Shown: positions 17,043 to 23,507 of the stretch, one piece after another
How the letters are laid out: each line of letters opens with the position of its first letter
How positions within the stretch are numbered: the first letter of the stretch is position 1
Source of the DNA: JANSWY01 sp965243755
Lineage (GTDB): Bacteria > Bacteroidota > Bacteroidia > Cytophagales > Cyclobacteriaceae
Length of the DNA: 64,000 nucleotides
Reading direction: 5' to 3'
Assembly: GCA_965243755.1 (NCBI GenBank)
Contig: CBDEVW010000004.1
Coordinates: 558,001-622,000 of the forward strand
Translations under genes and position numbers: made by a program
Notes under the pieces: generated by a model
Told to the model about the DNA's origin: nothing
The model's input: only the letters and a program-made list of their open reading frames with translations
The model's database searches: none

Positions 17043-18416
17043 ATGTATGCCGTAGTTGATATTGAGACCACCGGAGGAAACGCTACCTATGGAAAAATCA
17101 CCGAAATTGCCATATTCATCCATGATGGAAAGGAAGTGGTGGATCAATTTGTTAGTCTGATCAACCCGGAATCCTACATCCCCCCTTTTATTACCAATCT
17201 CACTGGCATTACTAATGAAATGGTAAAAGATGCTCCGAAGTTTTATGAGGTGGCCAAAAAAATTGTAGAGATCACTGAAGGACACATTTTTGTGGCGCAC
17301 AATGCTGAATTCGATTATGGTTTTATTCGACAGGAATTCAAAAATTTGGGATATGATTTCAGAAGGGACGTGTTGTGCTCAGTACGGTTGAGTAAAAAGA
17401 TCATTCCGGGACACTCTTCCTATGGTCTTGGTACACTATGTAAGCACTATGGGATTATCATTGAAGGTAGACACAGAGCTGGTGGAGATGCCTATGCAAC
17501 TACAAAATTGTTGGATATACTTTTAGATAAGGATCAGGAAGATTATTTCGGGCAGTTGTTGAGAAGGGAAGTGGTACCAGAGATGATCAACGAGCGTTTG
17601 AAAGGTGAGGTGGTCAAAACGCTTCCTGAGGAGACAGGTATCTATTATCTGCTGAATCAACGTGGTGATGTGATTTACGTGGGCAAGAGTAAAAACATCA
17701 GGAAAAGGGTGACCCAACACTGTCTCAACCCAAAAAATAAAAAGCAGAGGGACCTTCTTACGGAAATTGCTGATGTGCACTATGAGATTACCGGAAGTGA
17801 GCTGGTGGCACTACTGAGAGAATCGGAGGAGATCAAAAGGTTGCAACCAAGGTTCAACAGGAAGCAAATTCGCAATTCTTATAAGTTTGGTGTGTTTGTA
17901 GACCTGCAGATGGATGGCATCATGCATTTGAAAATTGCATCGGTCACCAGTGCAACTGATTCACTTGCACTGTTCTCAACTAAGGCTGAAGCGGAGAAGT
18001 TTCTTTTCGATTTCATTAAGAAATATAGGCTATGTCCTCAAAAGACCGGCTTTGAAAGGAACTACATGGGCAAAGCCTGCTTCCACTATAGCATACAACT
18101 TTGTCATGGGGTCTGTCATCATCAGGAGACTGTGGATGATTATAATGAAAGACTATCTCAAGCCATCAAAAGGATGAATTTCGAGCAGGCAAGTTTTTTG
18201 ATCCTGGATAAAGGAAGGAGCGAAAATGAAAAATCGATTGTTAGAATAGAGGAGGGCAAATACGTGGGCTATGGGTTTGCCGATATGGATAATGTACAGG
18301 GTGATCTGGAGCTCTTGAAGGACTGCACGGCAGTTAAAAACGCTAACCGGGAAGTGAATGGCATCATTAAAAGCTACCTGGAAAAAAACCAGGTGGATCA
18401 AATCATCAAGTATTGA
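17043..18416 (+). CDS. DnaQ-type exonuclease fused to GIY-YIG nuclease (UvrC/Cho-like)
   Basis: A 457-residue fusion. Residues 1-165 are a DEDDh 3'-5' exonuclease like the epsilon subunit of DNA polymerase III, with VVDIETTG (ExoI), AHNAEFDYGF (ExoII) and HRAGGDAYAT (ExoIII). From about residue 195 a GIY-YIG domain follows (TGIYYLLNQRGDVIYVGKSKNIRKRV), with the UvrC-like continuation RNSYKFGVFV. A basic, cysteine-bearing tail (CPQKTGFERNYMGKACFHYSIQLC) resembles the UvrC linker. A similar fusion is known from actinobacteria, annotated as a DnaQ/UvrC-like protein. It probably makes a nick and trims DNA in repair. The ATG at 17043 places DIETTG near the start. Confidence 0.92.
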   Translation: MYAVVDIETTGGNATYGKITEIAIFIHDGKEVVDQFVSLINPESYIPPFITNLTGITNEMVKDAPKFYEVAKKIVEITEGHIFVAHNAEFDYGFIRQEFKNLGYDFRRDVLCSVRLSKKIIPGHSSYGLGTLCKHYGIIIEGRHRAGGDAYATTKLLDILLDKDQEDYFGQLLRREVVPEMINERLKGEVVKTLPEETGIYYLLNQRGDVIYVGKSKNIRKRVTQHCLNPKNKKQRDLLTEIADVHYEITGSELVALLRESEEIKRLQPRFNRKQIRNSYKFGVFVDLQMDGIMHLKIASVTSATDSLALFSTKAEAEKFLFDFIKKYRLCPQKTGFERNYMGKACFHYSIQLCHGVCHHQETVDDYNERLSQAIKRMNFEQASFLILDKGRSENEKSIVRIEEGKYVGYGFADMDNVQGDLELLKDCTAVKNANREVNGIIKSYLEKNQVDQIIKY

Positions 18417-18485
18417 GATCGATCATTTGATTGAAGGCTCATTAAGTACTACTTTTGAATAAATAAACAAATAAACAACATTTTG

Positions 18486-19637
18486 ATGGAAGAGAATTTA
18501 CAAACCAGTAATGCTGCTCAGGGAATAGAGAAAATCTTTCCGGATGCAGAAGACTTTTTGCCTATCAACGGTACTGACTACATCGAACTGTATGTAGGCA
18601 ATAGCAAACAAGCCGCACATTTTTATAAAACAGCACTGGGCTTTCAATCTTTGGCCTATGCCGGGTTAGAAACAGGTATCAAGGACAGGGAGTCGTATGT
18701 TTTGGTGCAGGATAAAATTCGATTGGTGCTTACCTCTCCATTGAAAGCGGATACAGCCATAGGAAAACATATAGATGATCATGGTGATGGTGTGAAGGTG
18801 GTGGCCCTTTGGGTAGATGATGCAGAAGCGTCTTTTAATGAGACTACCAAAAGAGGCGCAAAGCCATATCTGGAACCAGTTGTGGAGAAAGATGAGTTTG
18901 GAGAAGTAAAGAAGTCTGGTATTTATACTTATGGAGAGACCGTTCACCTATTTATTGAACGCAAAAATTATAATGGAACATTTCTTCCTGGATACAAAAA
19001 ATGGGAGACCACTTACAATCCTTCCAGTGTAGGTTTGAAGTATGTGGATCACATGGTAGGTAATGTTGGCTGGGGAGAAATGAACACCTGGGTGGAATTC
19101 TATGCCAAGGTAATGGGGTTCACTCAATTGATCTCATTCGATGATAAAGACATCAGTACTGATTATACTGCCTTAATGAGTAAGGTAATGAGCAATGGAA
19201 ATGGAAGGATCAAATTTCCGATCAACGAGCCAGCGGAAGGGAAGAAGAAGTCGCAGATAGAGGAGTACCTTGACTTTTATGGAGGAGCTGGAGTTCAACA
19301 CATTGCTGTGGCTACTGACAACATCATTGAAACCGTAACCGCGATGAGGGACAGGGGAGTAGAATTCTTAAGGGTTCCTTCCACCTATTACGATACTGTG
19401 TTGGACAGGGTAGGAGAAATTGATGAAGATCTTGAGCCGCTGAAAGAACTAGGCATCCTGATTGATAGAGATGATGAGGGATATTTACTGCAAATTTTCA
19501 CCAAGCCAATTGAACCAAGACCAACGTTGTTCTTCGAAATTATCCAACGCAAGGGGGCAAAGTCATTTGGAAAAGGTAACTTTAAGGCTCTTTTTGAAGC
19601 AATAGAGAGGGAACAAGAGCTTAGAGGAACGCTCTAG
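18486..19637 (+). CDS. hppD: 4-Hydroxyphenylpyruvate dioxygenase
   Basis: A 383-residue two-domain vicinal-oxygen-chelate enzyme that converts 4-hydroxyphenylpyruvate to homogentisate in tyrosine breakdown. The iron ligands are visible in the C-terminal half: His near residue 189 (LKYVDHMVGNV), His near 272 (GVQHIAVATDN) and Glu near 351 (LFFEIIQRKG). The C-terminal GFGKGNFKALFEAIE-like segment (here KSFGKGNFKALFEAIE) closes the active site. Homogentisate dioxygenase does not follow it here, and fumarylacetoacetase is 23 kb away. Start ATG at 18486, one codon after an in-frame TTG. Confidence 0.97.
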   Translation: MEENLQTSNAAQGIEKIFPDAEDFLPINGTDYIELYVGNSKQAAHFYKTALGFQSLAYAGLETGIKDRESYVLVQDKIRLVLTSPLKADTAIGKHIDDHGDGVKVVALWVDDAEASFNETTKRGAKPYLEPVVEKDEFGEVKKSGIYTYGETVHLFIERKNYNGTFLPGYKKWETTYNPSSVGLKYVDHMVGNVGWGEMNTWVEFYAKVMGFTQLISFDDKDISTDYTALMSKVMSNGNGRIKFPINEPAEGKKKSQIEEYLDFYGGAGVQHIAVATDNIIETVTAMRDRGVEFLRVPSTYYDTVLDRVGEIDEDLEPLKELGILIDRDDEGYLLQIFTKPIEPRPTLFFEIIQRKGAKSFGKGNFKALFEAIEREQELRGTL

Positions 19638-19710
19638 GATACAATTTTTCAATTAAAGGCATGTTATTATGAAGGAAGTGAAATTCTGTGTTATGCAAAA
19701 ACAAACAAAC

Positions 19711-20073
19711 ATGAAATCATTATTTTTTCTAGTGACATGTCTTTTTTTATTCACTCTGTCCCAGGAAGCTACTGCGCAATCCTCCAGAAGTACTGAGGAT
19801 ATCCTGGCCAGCAGATCCCAGAAACACACAAAGACAAAGAAGAAATTTAGTCTGTTCAAAAAGAAAAATGCCAGCCCATTCAAAACCAGCGAGCAAATGC
19901 AGGAAGAGTATATTGCCCGAATGAAGGAGAATGCCAAACGGCACAACAAGGAAGGTAAGATGTCTGATAAGCCTCAATACTCGGACCCTCTCTACTTTGG
20001 TCACAAAAAGAAACCCAAGAAACGAAAAAACGGCAAGAAGAAGTTCTGCAAAGAGTGTGGTCTGACCCATTAA
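19711..20073 (+). CDS. Small exported lysine-rich protein
   Basis: A 120-residue protein with a signal peptide (MKSLFFLVTCLFLFTLSQEATAQ) and a very basic mature part (HTKTKKKFSLFKKKN, HKKKPKKRKNGKKKFCKE) ending in CKECGLTH. I do not recognise a family. The charge suggests binding to nucleic acid, anionic polysaccharide or membrane. An in-frame ATG upstream (19669) would bury the signal peptide, so the ATG at 19711 is preferred. It is followed by deoC after 14 bp and may be its operon partner. Confidence 0.65.
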   Translation: MKSLFFLVTCLFLFTLSQEATAQSSRSTEDILASRSQKHTKTKKKFSLFKKKNASPFKTSEQMQEEYIARMKENAKRHNKEGKMSDKPQYSDPLYFGHKKKPKKRKNGKKKFCKECGLTH

Positions 20074-20087
20074 CTATTGAATACTGA

Positions 20088-20720
20088 ATGGATAACCTTG
20101 CTGCCTACATTGAATACACCAACCTCAAGCCGGATGTAACCCATCAACAAATAGATCAACTTGTTTCATCAGCAAAGGAACATCAGTTGTTTGGTGTTTG
20201 TGTGCCTCCATTTTGGGTGAAAAAAGCAGCCCGGGACAAAGGGGATCGTTTAAAGGTGGTTACCGTTGTAGGTTTTCCCATTGGGTACCAGATGACAGAA
20301 ACCAAATTACGGGAAGTGGAACTTGCGCTGCGGGATGGAGCTGATGAGATAGACCTGGTGATGAATGTATCTGCGTTGAAAGCGGACATGACCTGGCCAA
20401 AGGTTGAATTTGCCAAATGTTCTAAAATGATCCATGAGCAGGAGAAGATGTTAAAAGTGATCATTGAAACCTCCCTGCTAACTGATGAGGAAAAAGTTAG
20501 AGCGGCAGGATGGGCAGCAAGTGCCGGGGCTGACTTTGTAAAAACTTCTACCGGATTTGTGGGTGAAGGAGCAAAAATTGATGATATTAGGTTGTTAAGA
20601 GATGCCCTGCCAGCTGATGTGGGAATTAAGGCCAGTGGAGGAATAAAAACAAGAGAACAGGCAATCGCAATGATCGAGGCAGGTGCTGACCGAATAGGAA
20701 CCAGTGCACTACTATATTAA
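20088..20720 (+). CDS. deoC: Deoxyribose-phosphate aldolase
   Basis: A 210-residue class I aldolase that cleaves 2-deoxyribose 5-phosphate into glyceraldehyde 3-phosphate and acetaldehyde in deoxynucleoside breakdown. The Schiff-base lysine is in GADFVKTSTGF (about residue 154), the second active-site lysine in VGIKASGGIKT, and VVTVVGFPIG and DEIDLVMN are family motifs. The protein has normal length. It abuts the acylphosphatase gene directly (stop TAA, then ATG). Confidence 0.97.
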   Translation: MDNLAAYIEYTNLKPDVTHQQIDQLVSSAKEHQLFGVCVPPFWVKKAARDKGDRLKVVTVVGFPIGYQMTETKLREVELALRDGADEIDLVMNVSALKADMTWPKVEFAKCSKMIHEQEKMLKVIIETSLLTDEEKVRAAGWAASAGADFVKTSTGFVGEGAKIDDIRLLRDALPADVGIKASGGIKTREQAIAMIEAGADRIGTSALLY

Positions 20721-20996
20721 ATGAGGAAAGCTTACGAAATAGTTTGCCGTGGAAAGGTACAAGGTGTCTTCTTCAGGGCTTCATCCAAAGAAAAAGCAGA
20801 AGAATTAAACTTATTAGGATGGGTGAAGAACCTACCCAACGGAGACGTGCAGATCTATGTAGAGGGGGAACAGGAGTATCTGGAGGCTTTCATCGACTGG
20901 TGCCATAAAGGCCCAATCTATGCCATGGTGAAAGAAGTAATAGCAGAAGAAACCTATTTTGAAGAAAATATCACCTCATTTGAGATCATCCATTGA
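20721..20996 (+). CDS. acyP: Acylphosphatase
   Basis: A 91-residue ferredoxin-like enzyme that hydrolyses carboxyl-phosphate bonds. Both signatures are present: GKVQGVFFRASS (catalytic Arg near residue 23) and GWVKNLPNGDVQIYVEGE (catalytic Asn near residue 41). It starts immediately after the deoC stop codon and its own stop adjoins the stop of the convergent hypothetical gene, without spacer. Confidence 0.96.
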   Translation: MRKAYEIVCRGKVQGVFFRASSKEKAEELNLLGWVKNLPNGDVQIYVEGEQEYLEAFIDWCHKGPIYAMVKEVIAEETYFEENITSFEIIH

Positions 20997-21503
20997 TCAG
21001 GCAGATTTGGGTAACAGTCCTTTACGTAGGTAGTATTTAAAGCCAAAGTGATTAAGGATGGTGTTGCAAAGGAAATTTTCCAGGAATTCGGTGTTTAGAG
21101 AACCGTCAGAAGCATAAACATATTTGGTGAATGCTCTGGTAAAATTGGGGTTGGATAAACATAATTCCTGAATCCATCTATAGAAAGCATCTTTCCAGTC
21201 TTCGCAGTATTTGTCAGTATGACTGGTGCCGTCCCACAGGAACTCCAGTTGGTTATCCCCATACTGGTATCTGTAAATAGCCGAAAGCAGTTGATATGGA
21301 CGATCCAGAAACTGCAGGTCTTTCATGGAAAGTTTTTTCAGACTGATGATGAAATCATCTTCAATTCCCAAAGGATTAAACTGAGAGAAGTAGATGGATT
21401 TAATGATTTCGAAAAGGGATGCATTCAATTCGCCTTGCAGCATATGCTGTGCATCTTTGAGTAGGTAGTTCTTATCAGCTGGGAAAAACTTCTTGGTAAT
21501 CAT
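20997..21503 (-). CDS. Conserved-looking hypothetical protein
   Basis: A 168-residue soluble protein, predicted mostly helical, rich in aromatic residues (YQLLSAIYRYQYGDNQLEFLW, YCEDWKDAFYRWIQEL). It has no signal peptide, membrane helix or cofactor motif that I can recognise, and I assign no function. Its frame is intact and codon use resembles the neighbours. The ATG at 21503 is preferred to a TTG at 21512. Its stop directly abuts acyP, and its 5' end faces a repeat-containing gap. Confidence 0.7.
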   Translation of the reverse strand: MITKKFFPADKNYLLKDAQHMLQGELNASLFEIIKSIYFSQFNPLGIEDDFIISLKKLSMKDLQFLDRPYQLLSAIYRYQYGDNQLEFLWDGTSHTDKYCEDWKDAFYRWIQELCLSNPNFTRAFTKYVYASDGSLNTEFLENFLCNTILNHFGFKYYLRKGLLPKSA

Positions 21504-21526
21504 TGACCACAAAGATAATGAGAGGA

Positions 21527-21665
21527 GTTGATGAATTTAGGGTCTTGAATCTTGAATTTAGAATTATTTTGATTTTTAGGATAAATATCAATGCTTCATT
21601 CTTTAATTCTAAATTCAGGATGCTAAACTATTACCCTCGTTTCATGTAGCTTTGGCTTTCTATTA
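21527..21665. repeat. Intergenic repeats: 24-bp direct repeat copy 1 and 13-bp inverted repeat
   Basis: Positions 21527-21550 are identical to 22813-22836 (24 bp, beginning GTTGATGAATTTAGG). Immediately after, TGAATTTAGAATT (21553-21565) is the exact inverse of AATTCTAAATTCA (21605-21617), with a 39-nt spacer. There is no T tract, so this does not look like a normal terminator. Confidence 0.75.
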
Positions 21666-21692
21666 TAGGTCGTTAAAAAACTCATTTAAATC

Positions 21693-22679
21693 ATGGCAAC
21701 ATCCATCTCCATAACAGACATCAGGAATGCGAAAAATCGCATTGATCCATTCATCAATGAAACACCCATCCTTTCTTCATCTATCCTCAATCACTGGCTG
21801 GGACACGAGGTTTTCTTTAAAGCAGAGGGTTTTCAGAAGATTGGAGCATTCAAAGCCAGAGGTGCATGTAATACCATTGCCAGCCTGGTGGAAAATGGAT
21901 CAAAACCTGATCATATCGTAGCTAATAGCTCAGGTAATCATGCCCAGGCTGTAGCATGGGCAGGAGGCAGGCTGGGCATTAAATCGACCATTTTTATGCC
22001 TGCGTTCTCTTCTCAGGTGAAAATACAAGGGACAAGATCTTATGGTGCTGAGGTGGTGCTTTGTGATTCCCGACCGGAAGCTGATGAAAAAGTAAAAGCT
22101 GCATCGCAAAAGAAAAATACTTACTGGATTCCACCATTCAACCATGAATTGGTTATTGAAGGACAGGGAACAGTGGCTTTTGAGGCATTGTCTGAGTTGG
22201 ATGATATCAACGCTGTTTTTGCTCCGTGTGGTGGCGGAGGTTTAGTTTCTGGTACTTTGGTAAGCACCAGAAATTTGGCGCCAAAAGCTGAGGTGATTGG
22301 CGCTGAACCATTGAATGCGAACGATGCAAAAATTTCAATCCAACAGGGAACGATTCATAGGTTAACTGAAAAACCACAAACACTGGCAGATGGTGCAATG
22401 ACCATGGCCGTTGGAGACATTACATTTGAGTACCTGAAGCAATTGGATGATTTGATAGAAATAACCGAAGAGAAAATGATCTACTGGACGCAATGGTTGA
22501 CTCATTTGCTAAAGGTTAGGGTAGAACCCACATCAGCATTAGGTATGGCTGCAGCGCAACAGTGGCTCAGCAAGCAAACAACAAAGAAAAAAATCCTGGT
22601 GATCCTATCAGGAAGTAACATGGATCAGGCTACCACCCTTAAGATTTGGAAAGAAGATTATTTGAAGACAATGGATTAG
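21693..22679 (+). CDS. PLP-dependent threonine/serine dehydratase
   Basis: A 328-residue fold-II PLP enzyme. The PLP lysine is in KIGAFKARGA (about residue 53), the substrate loop is ANSSGNHAQAV, the phosphate-binding glycines are PCGGGGLVSG, and LSGSNM near the C-terminus contacts the pyridine ring. There is no regulatory ACT domain, so it is of the catabolic or serine-racemase-like short type rather than IlvA. It would deaminate threonine or serine to the 2-oxo acid. The gene stands alone, with repeats on both sides including a 24-bp identical direct repeat. Confidence 0.9.
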   Translation: MATSISITDIRNAKNRIDPFINETPILSSSILNHWLGHEVFFKAEGFQKIGAFKARGACNTIASLVENGSKPDHIVANSSGNHAQAVAWAGGRLGIKSTIFMPAFSSQVKIQGTRSYGAEVVLCDSRPEADEKVKAASQKKNTYWIPPFNHELVIEGQGTVAFEALSELDDINAVFAPCGGGGLVSGTLVSTRNLAPKAEVIGAEPLNANDAKISIQQGTIHRLTEKPQTLADGAMTMAVGDITFEYLKQLDDLIEITEEKMIYWTQWLTHLLKVRVEPTSALGMAAAQQWLSKQTTKKKILVILSGSNMDQATTLKIWKEDYLKTMD

Positions 22680-22693
22680 CATGTTAAATCCAG

Positions 22694-22803
22694 GATTTTG
22701 AATTCAGTTCTAAATGCCAGAAGCTATATTTACTGCTAGTGCAGATGAGGATTCAGTCATTGCAAATGCCCTGGAAGGTTACGATCGCAATACAATTGCG
22801 ACC
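22694..22803. repeat. Twin-hairpin intergenic repeat, copy A (110 bp)
   Basis: About 84% identical by hand alignment to 29793-29902. It carries two tight hairpins: CATT-GCA-AATG at 22758-22768 and TCGCAAT-ACA-ATTGCGA at 22785-22801. In the other copy both stems are conserved while the second loop reads GTA. Such paired hairpins resemble REP/BIME-type elements. Confidence 0.8.
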
Positions 22804-22812
22804 GAGCCTATC

Positions 22813-22868
22813 GTTGATGAATTTAGGGTCTTGAATTATTCTGGATACTAAATTCTGGATACTAAATT
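22813..22868. repeat. 24-bp direct repeat copy 2 and 14-bp tandem repeat
   Basis: 22813-22836 repeats 21527-21550 exactly. CTGGATACTAAATT occurs twice in tandem at 22841-22854 and 22855-22868, ending 7 bp before the DinB start codon. Confidence 0.8.
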
Positions 22869-22875
22869 CACAATC

Positions 22876-23373
22876 ATGAGTTTATCGCCGAAAGATGGTT
22901 TTCCTTATTATTTTGAGTTAGTGAAAGACTCTGCAGTAAGAGACTTGTTTGCAACTTTTCCTACCTCTGATTTATTACAAGATATTGCTGAGGAAAGGGC
23001 AAATTTTCGGTATGCACCGGACAAATGGAGCATCAAGCAAATTGTTGGGCACATCACGGACCACGAAAGGATTAAGATGCACCGAGCATTTCTTTTGAGT
23101 AGAAAAGTACCTGTGGAATTGTGGGGGTATGATCAGGTTCTCCTCGTAGAGAATGCCCGATTTGATGAGTTGCGATTGAAAGTTTTGTTAAATGATTATA
23201 CAAATGTGCGAAGATCCTCATTCAGTTTTGTTGCGTCATTGTCAGAAGATCAGATGCAGACTAAAGGTAAAGCAGGACGATATGAGATTACCATGGAACA
23301 TTTCCTGAAGTCAATAATCGGCCATGAATTGCATCATTTGAACATTATTAAGGAAAGGTATTTGTCATCTTAA
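22876..23373 (+). CDS. DinB-family four-helix protein
   Basis: A 165-residue protein of the DinB/YfiT superfamily. Three histidines placed as in the metal site are visible: in QIVGHITDHERIK (near residue 55) and in SIIGHELHHLNIIKERY near the C-terminus. Related proteins bind a divalent metal and act as thiol-dependent transferases, but the substrate is unknown. It is a single gene between repeat tracts. The preceding tandem repeat reaches within 7 bp of its ATG, which leaves no recognisable ribosome-binding site. Confidence 0.85.
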   Translation: MSLSPKDGFPYYFELVKDSAVRDLFATFPTSDLLQDIAEERANFRYAPDKWSIKQIVGHITDHERIKMHRAFLLSRKVPVELWGYDQVLLVENARFDELRLKVLLNDYTNVRRSSFSFVASLSEDQMQTKGKAGRYEITMEHFLKSIIGHELHHLNIIKERYLSS

Positions 23374-23429
23374 TTCATTACCCCCCAAAAATCTCTAAAC
23401 CCAAAACTCAAAGCCCAAAACCCAAAAAA
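23374..23429. repeat. CAAAACTC/CAAAACCC low-complexity tract
   Basis: After the DinB stop the sequence is a run of degenerate words (CTAAACCC, AAAACTC, AAAGCCC, AAAACCC), closely similar in style to 4212-4288. The tract merges into the terminator of the convergent glucanase gene. Confidence 0.65.
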
Positions 23430-23458
23430 GAAACCGCTTCCAAAATGGAAACGGCTTC
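23424..23458 (-). terminator. Rho-independent terminator of the GH64 glucanase gene
   Basis: Read on the minus strand, an arm GAAGCCGTTTCC and its partner GGAAGCGGTTTC pair at 10 of 12 positions around a 5-nt loop, then run into TTTTTT. It lies 50 bp after the glucanase stop codon. Confidence 0.75.
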
Positions 23459-23507
23459 AACCATCAATTAATGTATACCTTATGAAGTATGGTTTAGGCT
23501 AATCAGG

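Noticed and set aside
21553..21617. The 13-bp inverted repeat considered as a terminator
   Set aside because: The 39-nt loop is too long and no T tract follows on either strand. It is listed as a repeat instead.
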